Shown: piece by piece, positions 57,049-64,000 of the stretch
Layout of the letters: each line of letters begins with the position of its first letter
How positions within the stretch are numbered: position 1 is the stretch's first letter
Origin: Methylotenera oryzisoli
Lineage (GTDB): Bacteria > Pseudomonadota > Gammaproteobacteria > Burkholderiales > Methylophilaceae
Direction: 5' to 3'
Length of the DNA: 64,000 bases
Assembly: GCF_004661485.1 (NCBI RefSeq)
Contig: NZ_PQVH01000012.1
Location: 62,001 to 126,000, forward strand
Notes under the pieces: model-generated
Told to the model about the DNA's origin: nothing
The model's input: only the letters and a program-made list of their open reading frames with translations
Databases searched by the model: none
Translations under genes and position numbers: made by a program

Positions 57049-58152
57049 ATGGCATATTACAACTCCGAACCAAAATACGAGCACGGCGACCAACTGAAAG
57101 TAGGGATTCTACTGGCAAACCTTGGCACGCCAGACGCACCCACAGCACAAGCATTGCGTCCTTATCTACGTCAGTTTTTAAGTGACCGCCGTATCGTAGA
57201 AATTCCGCGCCTAGTTTGGTGGTTTATTTTAAACTGCATTATTTTGGCCATCAGGCCTAAAAAATCCGCTGAGAAATACGCAAGCGTGTGGACCAGTGAG
57301 GGCTCACCTTTGCTAGTTCATGCAAAAAAGCAAACGCTGCTATTACGCGGCTTTTTAGCACAAAAAATCCAGTCACCGTTTACCGTGGAGTTAGGGATGA
57401 GCTACGGCAACCCTTCTATGGAAAGCGCCATACAGAAACTAAAAGCACAGCACTGCGACCGCATACTGGTATTTCCTCTTTACCCACAGTACGCAGCGAG
57501 TAGCACCGCCAGTGCATTAGATGCAGTTTGGCGTGTACTACTTAAAACCCGCAACATGCCGGCGATCCGCACCATCAAGCACTATCATGACCACCCCGCT
57601 TACATTGAGGCGTTGGCACAAAGTGTACGTGAACACTGGCGCATCAATGGCAAGCCCAATAAATTAGTCATGAGCTTTCATGGCGTACCTAAGTTTCATT
57701 TACTCAAAGGCGACATGTACCACTGCGAATGTCACAAAACCGCACGACTGCTCGCAAATGCATTGAGCCTTAATCAAGACGAGTACACCATCGCATTCCA
57801 GTCAAGATTCGGTAAGCAAGAGTGGCTAAAACCATACTTAGCCAATTTATTAGAATCTTTAGGCAAAGCCAAGGTCAGTCGTATTGATGTTATCTGCCCT
57901 GGTTTTTCCAGTGACTGCTTAGAAACACTGGAAGAAATCGCCATGGAAGGCAAGCATATATTCCAAAGCAACGGTGGTGGCGAATACCACTATATCCCAG
58001 CCCTCAACGAAAATGAGGCATGGATACACGCGATGACTACGATCGCACTGGAAAACCTACACGGCTGGGTGAGTGCTGATTGGGATGCGGACACAGCCAA
58101 AAAAGAAGCAGAAATGACAAAATTAAGGGCTCAAGGTTTAGCCAACAATTAA
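57049..58152 (+). CDS. hemH: Ferrochelatase HemH
   Basis: A 367-residue enzyme inserting Fe2+ into protoporphyrin IX, the last step of heme synthesis. The family start is 'VGILLANLGTPDAPTAQALR'; the catalytic His lies in 'LVMSFHGVPKFH', and the C-terminal signature reads 'DVICPGFSSDCLETLEEIA' with the catalytic Glu in the last part. Length is normal for Betaproteobacteria. It is co-directional with hrcA. Confidence 0.96.
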   Translation: MAYYNSEPKYEHGDQLKVGILLANLGTPDAPTAQALRPYLRQFLSDRRIVEIPRLVWWFILNCIILAIRPKKSAEKYASVWTSEGSPLLVHAKKQTLLLRGFLAQKIQSPFTVELGMSYGNPSMESAIQKLKAQHCDRILVFPLYPQYAASSTASALDAVWRVLLKTRNMPAIRTIKHYHDHPAYIEALAQSVREHWRINGKPNKLVMSFHGVPKFHLLKGDMYHCECHKTARLLANALSLNQDEYTIAFQSRFGKQEWLKPYLANLLESLGKAKVSRIDVICPGFSSDCLETLEEIAMEGKHIFQSNGGGEYHYIPALNENEAWIHAMTTIALENLHGWVSADWDADTAKKEAEMTKLRAQGLANN

Positions 58153-58153
58153 T

Positions 58154-58173
58154 AAGCGTTATACTGAACGCTT
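58154..58173 (+). terminator. Weak hairpin after hemH
   Basis: AAGCGTT (58154-58160) and AACGCTT (58167-58173) form a 7-bp stem with an ATACTG loop directly after the hemH stop; no real U-tract follows. Confidence 0.3.
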
Positions 58174-58231
58174 TACAACTTCAAAAACGCTGCTTATTTT
58201 TGTGGCGTAATAATGATTTAGGTACTGAGCA

Positions 58232-59221
58232 ATGATTGTAATTACTGGCGGCGCTGGCATGATAGGCTCTATCATCGCATGGCATCTAAATACCAAACTT
58301 CAGCGTGATGATTTAGTCATCGTAGACCACATCACGCACGAAGAACAATGGCAAAATCTGGCGCATCGCCATTATGCGCATTATCTTGATAAAGATCAGC
58401 TTATGCCTTGGCTAGAAGGCCGCACCGACATTGAAGCCGTTATTCACATGGGCGCGATTAGCGCGACTACTGAGCGCGACTTTAATAAATTGGTCGAGAC
58501 AAACATCCAGTACTCCCAAAACTTATGGACATGGTGTGCCAGCCAACAAGTGCCGTTTTTCTATGCAAGCTCAGCCGCGACATATGGTGACGGCAACCTA
58601 GGCTATGATGATGCCAGCATAGATAATCTGAGACCACTCAACGGTTACGGCTATTCCAAACACTTTTTTGACCAATGGGCATTGCGTCAAGTGAGTAAAA
58701 ACCTACCCACACCACCGTCATGGGCTGGCTTCAAGTTTTTTAATGTGTATGGCCCCAACGAATACCATAAAGAGCGCATGGCGAGCGTGGCCTTTCATAC
58801 CTTTAACCAATTCAGTGCAACTGGTACTATGAAGCTGTTTAAAGGTACTAAGGCTGGGGTTGAAGACGGCATGCAAATGCGCGATTTTGTCTATGTCAAA
58901 GATGCTGCCGCGGTAGTGAATCACTTTGTGACTTCGGCCTTATCTAAAAAAGACGTGCCTAATGGTATATATAACATCGGCACAGGCCATGCTAGAAGCT
59001 TTAAAGATTTAGCCACCAGTGTCATGCAAGGCATGCAACGTGAGCCACACATTACCTATGTGGATATGCCTCAAGACTTACAGGGTAAATATCAATACTT
59101 TACCGAGGCAGTGATGCATAAGTTAGCAAGCACCGGTTACACCCAACCCTTCCACAGCCTTGAGGATGGTGTGCGCGACTACGTACAGAACTACTTAATG
59201 CAAGAGGATAAATACTGCTAA
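58232..59221 (+). CDS. hldD: ADP-L-glycero-D-manno-heptose 6-epimerase HldD
   Basis: A 329-residue NADP-dependent SDR epimerase that makes ADP-L-glycero-D-manno-heptose for the LPS core. The Rossmann start is 'MIVITGGAGMIGSIIAWHLN', the catalytic YxxxK is 'NGYGYSKHFFD' and the conserved 'FFNVYGPNEYHKERMASVAF' is present. Its stop overlaps the gmhA start by one base, so the two are translationally coupled. Confidence 0.97.
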   Translation: MIVITGGAGMIGSIIAWHLNTKLQRDDLVIVDHITHEEQWQNLAHRHYAHYLDKDQLMPWLEGRTDIEAVIHMGAISATTERDFNKLVETNIQYSQNLWTWCASQQVPFFYASSAATYGDGNLGYDDASIDNLRPLNGYGYSKHFFDQWALRQVSKNLPTPPSWAGFKFFNVYGPNEYHKERMASVAFHTFNQFSATGTMKLFKGTKAGVEDGMQMRDFVYVKDAAAVVNHFVTSALSKKDVPNGIYNIGTGHARSFKDLATSVMQGMQREPHITYVDMPQDLQGKYQYFTEAVMHKLASTGYTQPFHSLEDGVRDYVQNYLMQEDKYC

Positions 59222-59784
59222 TGAAGTATGTTAACTACCTAAAAGACGAACACGCCGCCCATATGGCGATGTTTAATGCACTGGAGCCACTGTTTCCACT
59301 CATCAGCGATGTCGGTATCGCTATGCAAAACGCCATTAAAAATGGTGGGAAAATTTTACTGATGGGCAATGGCGGTAGCGCCGCCGATAGCCAGCACATT
59401 GCAGCCGAAATTGTGGGCAGATTTAAAAAAGAACGCAAAGGTATGCCGGCAATCGCGCTCACAACAGACACCTCCATCCTCACCTCTGTTGGTAACGACT
59501 ATGGCTACCACTATATTTTTGCAAGGCAGATTGAAGCATTATGCCGGCCGGAAGACCTAGTAATCGGGCTTACCACCAGCGGCAATAGTGCAAATGTAGT
59601 AAGTGCAATTGAGGCCGCTAATGCGATTGGTGCCACAACGGTAGGCTTAACCGGCGGCACAGGTGGCAAACTGAATGAGCTATGTACATACAATATAGTG
59701 ATTCCATCCAGCGTAACCGCGCGAATCCAAGAAGCGCATATTTTTGTCGGGCATTCTCTCTGCGAAATTTTAGAGTCTGCTTAA
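59221..59784 (+). CDS. gmhA: Sedoheptulose-7-phosphate isomerase GmhA
   Basis: A 187-residue SIS-domain enzyme starting heptose synthesis by isomerising sedoheptulose-7-phosphate. Seen are 'LLMGNGGSAADSQHIAAEIV', 'LTTSGNSANVVSAIEAA' and the C-terminal 'AHIFVGHSLCEILES', which carries the zinc-binding Glu/His type residues. The ATG overlaps the hldD stop by one base. REP-like hairpins separate it from hldE. Confidence 0.96.
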   Translation: MKYVNYLKDEHAAHMAMFNALEPLFPLISDVGIAMQNAIKNGGKILLMGNGGSAADSQHIAAEIVGRFKKERKGMPAIALTTDTSILTSVGNDYGYHYIFARQIEALCRPEDLVIGLTTSGNSANVVSAIEAANAIGATTVGLTGGTGGKLNELCTYNIVIPSSVTARIQEAHIFVGHSLCEILESA

Positions 59785-59790
59785 AGTGAT

Positions 59791-59853
59791 GGATTGAGAC
59801 TAGTGCGCTCAATCCTCGTCTCTAACACATCAAATGCCGATTTTCGTCGGCAT
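59791..59853. repeat. Pair of REP-like hairpins between gmhA and hldE
   Basis: The first hairpin is GGATTGAG/CTCAATCC (59791-59798, 59808-59815). The second is ATGCCGA/TCGGCAT with loop TTTTCG (59834-59840, 59847-59853). The reverse strand of the second reads GTCATGCCGACGAAAATCGG, a form typical of dispersed extragenic palindromes in Proteobacteria. No other copy was noticed in this window. Confidence 0.5.
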
Positions 59854-59897
59854 GACAAAATGCATATCATATTCTTAGATGTATAATCTCTTCCACC

Positions 59898-61358
59898 ATG
59901 ACCCAGCAAAAACTTCTAGACACAGTTAAACATTTTGGCAACTTCAGTGAACACGCACTTGTGATTGGTGATGTCATGCTCGACCGCTATTTAATGGGCG
60001 AAGTGAACCGCATCTCTCCAGAGGCACCCGTACCCGTTGTACTCATCAAATCACAACAGGACAGAGCCGGCGGTGCTGCAAATGTTGCAGCAAACTTGTC
60101 ACAGCTTGGCATCAATACGCGAGTTATTGGCTGTGTAGGCACCGATATCGAAGCCGACATTCTGGTTAACTTAATGACAGCTACCAATATTAATGTTGAG
60201 CATGTGATTCGCTCCAAGCAACGCCCTACCGTAGCTAAAACGCGTATTTTGGGCGGGCATCAGCAAATGATGCGGCTAGATCAGGAAGACAACACAACCT
60301 TTAGTGCAGAAGAAAACGCACAGCTATTAGACGCAATCAATGCAGAAATTGCACGCAAGCCAGCCGTAGTCATTTTATCTGACTATGCAAAAGGCCTACT
60401 AAGTACAGAGATTTGCCAGCAGTTGATTGCACAATGTCATACACACGGCATCACCGTGTTGGTTGACCCTAAAGGCCATGATTACTCTAAATACCGAGGT
60501 GCGACTGCCCTAACCCCTAATAAAAAAGAAACGGCTGAAGCTTGCGGTACATCCATCCATGATGCCAGTCTAATTGAGAAAGCCACAACGCTTAAGAACA
60601 CGCTAAACCTAGAGTTTTTGGTGGTGACACGCGGCGAAGAAGGCATTTCACTGATTGATGCAGATAGCCACTTATTACCGGCTACCGCCAAACAAGTGTT
60701 TGATGTATCTGGTGCGGGCGACACTGTGATTGCCACGCTGGCTGCTGGCTTAATCCACGAGCTTAGCCCATTAGAGGCACTGCAGCTTGCCAATATTGCA
60801 GCAGGTGTAGTGGTTGGCAAAGTAGGTACAGTACCGATTAACCGCGATGAGCTAATTGAGGCGCTAGCCAGTGAGCAGTCTTCTGAGCAAGCGCATAAAG
60901 TATGTGACTTGCCTCACCTCATGCAAAAAGTAGAGGCTTGGAAAAAAGCCGCGCAAAAAATCGTGTTCACTAACGGTTGTTTTGATTTACTGCATGCTGG
61001 CCATGTAACTTATTTAGAAGCGGCAAAAAAACGTGGGGACAAACTGATTTTAGGCTTAAACACCGACCGCTCTGTCAGCGCACTGAAGGGACCAACCCGC
61101 CCAGTGGTGCATGAAAATGATCGCGCACGCGTACTTGCGGCGCTGGAGTCCGTGGACGCCGTTATTTTGTTCGATGAAGACACACCCCTGAATTTAATTA
61201 ACGCAGTGAAACCCGCTGTCATTGCCAAGGGCAGTGACTATACAGCAGACCAAGTAGTGGGCGGCAAAGAAGTAGAGTCATGGGGCGGTGAGATTGCGTT
61301 AATTGACTTAGTGGCAGGACGCAGCACCAGCAACATCATTAAAAAACTTGAGAGTTAA
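59898..61358 (+). CDS. hldE: Bifunctional heptose kinase / adenylyltransferase HldE
   Basis: A 486-residue fusion. Residues of about 1-325 are a PfkB-type kinase ('ALVIGDVMLDRYLMGEV', 'DVSGAGDTVIATLAAGL' with the catalytic Asp) that phosphorylates heptose-7-phosphate. Residues of about 350-486 are a nucleotidyltransferase with 'VFTNGCFDLLHAGHVTYLE' (HxGH) that adds AMP. The fused form is the one found in E. coli; many other bacteria have separate genes. A -10-like TATAAT at 59882-59887 sits close to the start. waaF follows 12 nt after the stop. Confidence 0.97.
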   Translation: MTQQKLLDTVKHFGNFSEHALVIGDVMLDRYLMGEVNRISPEAPVPVVLIKSQQDRAGGAANVAANLSQLGINTRVIGCVGTDIEADILVNLMTATNINVEHVIRSKQRPTVAKTRILGGHQQMMRLDQEDNTTFSAEENAQLLDAINAEIARKPAVVILSDYAKGLLSTEICQQLIAQCHTHGITVLVDPKGHDYSKYRGATALTPNKKETAEACGTSIHDASLIEKATTLKNTLNLEFLVVTRGEEGISLIDADSHLLPATAKQVFDVSGAGDTVIATLAAGLIHELSPLEALQLANIAAGVVVGKVGTVPINRDELIEALASEQSSEQAHKVCDLPHLMQKVEAWKKAAQKIVFTNGCFDLLHAGHVTYLEAAKKRGDKLILGLNTDRSVSALKGPTRPVVHENDRARVLAALESVDAVILFDEDTPLNLINAVKPAVIAKGSDYTADQVVGGKEVESWGGEIALIDLVAGRSTSNIIKKLES

Positions 61359-61370
61359 TACTGTACTAAA

Positions 61371-62408
61371 ATGTCAGCTGAAAAAATCTTGATTCTCGGC
61401 CCATCCTGGGTGGGCGACATGGTGCTTGCACACAGCCTATTTCAAACGCTTAAAACCCAACGCCCTAATGCCATTATTGATGTAGCCGCGCCAGCATGGA
61501 CACTACCATTAATCGCGCGCATGCCTGAAATTAACCGTGGCATTGCATTACCATTCAAGCATGGTCAGTTAGCGTTACTAGACCGCGTAAAGTTTGGCCT
61601 ATCCCTTAAAGAACAAGGCTATACCCAGTCGATCACCCTGGTTAACTCGTTAAAGTCAGCAATTTTACCTTTGGCTGCAGGCATTCCACAGCGTACCGGT
61701 TTTTTGGGCGAATGCCGTTATGGTTTACTCAATGACATCCGTCCACTAGATAAAGCCAAACTACCACGCACCGTGGATAGATTTGTCGCTTTAAGCGCAG
61801 ATAAAAATCAAGCACCGATGGAGAACAACGCCAGCATTCCTAATCCGCGTCTGATCGCTGACCATAACAATGCACTGCAGGCTTTGTCTAAACTAGGACA
61901 GAATGCACCCACGACAAAGGTGCTGGGGCTATGCCCGGGTGCAGAATACGGCGAGGCAAAACGATGGCCAGCCGAATATTATGCAGAGGTCGCCAATGCG
62001 GCATTAAGCCACGGCTGGCAGGTATGGTTGTTTGGCTCAGATAAAGATCTGCCTGTCACTCAAGAAATCAATCAGCTTACAAGCAACCGCTGCCTGGATT
62101 TAGGCGGCAAAACAAAATTGGGTGACGCCATTGATTTAATGTCGCTTTGCGACACGGTCATCAGCAACGATTCAGGTTTAATGCACGTTGCTGCAGCGCT
62201 AGATAAAAAAGTGATTGCGATTTATGGCTCAAGCGACCCGCACCATACCCCGCCTATGCACCCAGAAGCAGTAGTCGCATATTTGGGGCTAAGCTGTAGC
62301 CCCTGCTTTAAACGCGTGTGCCCGTTAACTGGGCCTGATGCACATCTTGCCTGTTTAAAACGGCTGACACCGCCATCCATTATTCAAGATATTAAATTTT
62401 TAGCGTAG
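61371..62408 (+). CDS. waaF: ADP-heptose:LPS heptosyltransferase II WaaF
   Basis: A 345-residue GT9 glycosyltransferase that adds the second heptose to the LPS inner core. It has 'ILILGPSWVGDMVLAHSLFQ' at the N-terminus, 'LGLCPGAEYGEAKRWPAEYY' for the donor site, 'VISNDSGLMHVAAALD' and 'IAIYGSSDPHHTPP'. It uses the ADP-heptose made by the three preceding genes. Next gene follows after 4 nt. Confidence 0.96.
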   Translation: MSAEKILILGPSWVGDMVLAHSLFQTLKTQRPNAIIDVAAPAWTLPLIARMPEINRGIALPFKHGQLALLDRVKFGLSLKEQGYTQSITLVNSLKSAILPLAAGIPQRTGFLGECRYGLLNDIRPLDKAKLPRTVDRFVALSADKNQAPMENNASIPNPRLIADHNNALQALSKLGQNAPTTKVLGLCPGAEYGEAKRWPAEYYAEVANAALSHGWQVWLFGSDKDLPVTQEINQLTSNRCLDLGGKTKLGDAIDLMSLCDTVISNDSGLMHVAAALDKKVIAIYGSSDPHHTPPMHPEAVVAYLGLSCSPCFKRVCPLTGPDAHLACLKRLTPPSIIQDIKFLA

Positions 62409-62412
62409 CAAA

Positions 62413-63978
62413 ATGCAAAAGATTACAGCGGTCATTCAACAATTAAGTGATAAAAAATTCATTTTATTGATGTCGTTTTTAGCGGTCATCACGGCTTGGC
62501 GCATCCTGTACATTCAGCATGGCTGGATCAACGTAGACTCTTTGCTCTATTTTGAGTCTGCCAGGTTATTTTCGATCGGTGAGTTTAAACAAGGGGTTGC
62601 AGTATTTAACTGGCCGCTGTACTCGCTATTGATTAGCGCAGTGCATAGCATCACAGGACTCAGTATCCACACCTCAGCGCAAGTGCTGGATGTTGTATTT
62701 TTTGCGATTAGCACTTTTAGCTTCAGCTATCTGATTAAACTGGCTGGTGGCAACAAATTAACCATCGCTTGCGGTGTATTTCTGCTACTAAGCACACCTT
62801 ATATTGTTGGTGATGTGTTGCCCATGCTACTTCGTGATCAAGGCTTTTGGGCAGCTTTATTAACCAGCTTGGTATTTTTTGTGCAGTATTATCGTATCCA
62901 GAAAATCAGCGACGCCTTGCTCTGGCAGGTATTAACCATCGTTGCCATGCTGTTCAGAATTGAAGGCATTACCTTTCTAATCGGCCTACCATTCATCTTA
63001 TGGCTACGCCACGACCTAAGCTTTAAACAAAAGCTTAGGCAGTACTTATTAATCAACAGTATATCTATACTAGCGGCGCTATGTATGCTGGCGATGCTAC
63101 TACTGTCATCTTCAGTCACGCTTAGTGATTTTGGCCGCATCAAAGAGGTTATATCTCTGGCATCGGATGTTTCTCATGCATTTAACCTCAAAGCGGCGAT
63201 GATGGGGAATGTGCTTGGCGGCTACTTTGAAGACTATGGCCTCATGGCTTTAGTCGCTGGCCTGCTCAGCATTTTGCTATTAAAAGTTGCCAGCATCATC
63301 AGCTGGCCAGTGATTGCACTTTACGTGCTCAATCGCAATACATGTCATCGCACTCAACAAGACTCAGCAAGACTACCATTGCAAGCCGACACACGTATTA
63401 TTTTTTACGGTGTGGGTGCGATTACGATCATCAACGCCAGCGCCAGCATGGCTAGGGTGTTTGTATTGTCCAATCGATATATTGTCACCATAGGATTTAT
63501 CGCACTAATTTTTGCTGCGTTTTGCCTTGCATCGCTTATTAACAAACTGCGTACCAATGCATTTAATCGCCCATGGCAAAGGTGGCTTACCATCGCCTTA
63601 ATCGTTATTTTTAGCGCATCCTATATCAAGAACACCTTGCCTAAAAAGGCAGGTTACACTTTTGAGAAAGACGCGGTTGCTTATGTAAAGCAAAAAAATA
63701 TTACGAACGATAGAATATTCTTCGTGACAGACAAAACTGTTTTTTATGCAGGGGCTAACTTTAATGGCCGCCACTCGGACCACTGGCAACTTACGCTGGA
63801 TGCAATCAAAAATGGCTCTATCTATCACTATGACTACTTGATGCTTTATGCTGAAGCCGATGAAAACACGCATGAGCAACAAAAGATAATCAGTGAGCAA
63901 TTAAGCCAGTATCGACTAGAAAAAGAGTTTTACGGCGTTAATCAAAAAAAGAAGATTATGCTTTATGTTAAGCAGTAA
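62413..63978 (+). CDS. GT-C type membrane glycosyltransferase-like protein
   Basis: A 521-residue protein with about ten to eleven membrane helices over the first 400 residues and a short soluble C-terminal domain. The first periplasmic loop carries an Asp in 'GWINVDSLLYFESARLF', typical of GT-C enzymes of the PMT/ArnT type that use lipid-linked sugars. I do not recognise a precise family. It starts 4 nt after waaF, so it is probably in the same operon and may modify LPS or another envelope glycan. The start is the ATG at 62413 (MQKITAVIQQLS). Confidence 0.7.
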   Translation: MQKITAVIQQLSDKKFILLMSFLAVITAWRILYIQHGWINVDSLLYFESARLFSIGEFKQGVAVFNWPLYSLLISAVHSITGLSIHTSAQVLDVVFFAISTFSFSYLIKLAGGNKLTIACGVFLLLSTPYIVGDVLPMLLRDQGFWAALLTSLVFFVQYYRIQKISDALLWQVLTIVAMLFRIEGITFLIGLPFILWLRHDLSFKQKLRQYLLINSISILAALCMLAMLLLSSSVTLSDFGRIKEVISLASDVSHAFNLKAAMMGNVLGGYFEDYGLMALVAGLLSILLLKVASIISWPVIALYVLNRNTCHRTQQDSARLPLQADTRIIFYGVGAITIINASASMARVFVLSNRYIVTIGFIALIFAAFCLASLINKLRTNAFNRPWQRWLTIALIVIFSASYIKNTLPKKAGYTFEKDAVAYVKQKNITNDRIFFVTDKTVFYAGANFNGRHSDHWQLTLDAIKNGSIYHYDYLMLYAEADENTHEQQKIISEQLSQYRLEKEFYGVNQKKKIMLYVKQ

Positions 63979-64000
63979 CAGGCCTTCAAGACCATGAACA

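Noticed and set aside
1-64000. CRISPR arrays, insertion sequences, prophage, tRNA or rRNA genes
   Set aside because: No spaced direct repeats, transposase or integrase genes, or tRNA-like cloverleaf sequences were recognised by eye; a tRNAscan or IS search would settle it.

Overview
The window looks like chromosomal housekeeping DNA from a betaproteobacterium. The gene order (suhB/trmJ/isc cluster; prfB-lysS; bamE-dapB-carA-carB-greA-yhbY/rlmE-ftsH-folP-glmM; hrcA/nadK/recN) is conserved in Proteobacteria. The PF10136 'Gcr' protein and the DUF4149 gene next to greA point to the beta class. A methylotroph-like Nitrosomonadales member (Methylophilaceae) is my best guess, but that is inference from gene content and moderate GC. 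I see no insertion sequence, prophage, CRISPR array, rRNA or tRNA gene.

Layout. 0-0.9 kb: the start of a NodT-type outer-membrane efflux lipoprotein behind its MarR repressor, with two matching operator-like sites. 1.2-3.2 kb: a membrane protein of the misnamed 'Gcr recombinase' family. 3.6-14.6 kb: suhB, then divergently trmJ, an exported serine protease, cysE and a full Fe-S assembly cluster (iscR, an extra cysteine desulfurase, iscS, iscU, iscA, hscB, hscA, fdx). 14.6-17.1 kb: a small exported protein, a SulP transporter and a beta-carbonic anhydrase, probably for bicarbonate uptake and interconversion. 17.3-20.5 kb: a GAF-LuxR regulator, a hybrid histidine kinase and a response regulator. 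20.5-31 kb: an OprP-like porin, lysS, prfB (with its programmed frameshift), a DUF47-Pit phosphate transporter and pstSCAB. 31-36.8 kb: pepN, a GT4 glycosyltransferase divergent from a zinc-dependent phospholipase C, and a PAP2 phosphatase. 37-53.8 kb: glmM, folP, ftsH, rlmE, yhbY, DUF4149, greA, carB, carA, DUF2238, dapB, bamE, fur, recN, nadK. 54-64 kb: a YejM/LtaS-like sulfatase-fold protein, hrcA, hemH, the heptose/LPS-core genes hldD-gmhA-hldE-waaF and a GT-C membrane glycosyltransferase.

The most interesting reading is a local phosphate-starvation regulon. Good Pho-box sequences (7-bp half-sites repeating every 11 bp, followed 10 nt later by a -10 hexamer) precede pstS and the glycosyltransferase gene, and a good box with a weaker -10 precedes the porin. 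A weaker box precedes the phospholipase C, and a degenerate triple repeat precedes the PAP2 gene. The glycosyltransferase carries the SETQGL...E signature seen in GT4 diacylglycerol glycosyltransferases. Together these suggest a phospholipid-to-glycolipid replacement module built on a PF00882 phospholipase rather than the known PlcP enzyme. This is a hypothesis.

Other regulatory features visible in the bases are an IscR-type box at the iscR promoter, a large stem-loop splitting iscS from iscU, an attenuator-like hairpin between pstS and pstC, a perfect 14-bp palindrome in front of the luxR-type gene, and REP-like hairpins between gmhA and hldE.
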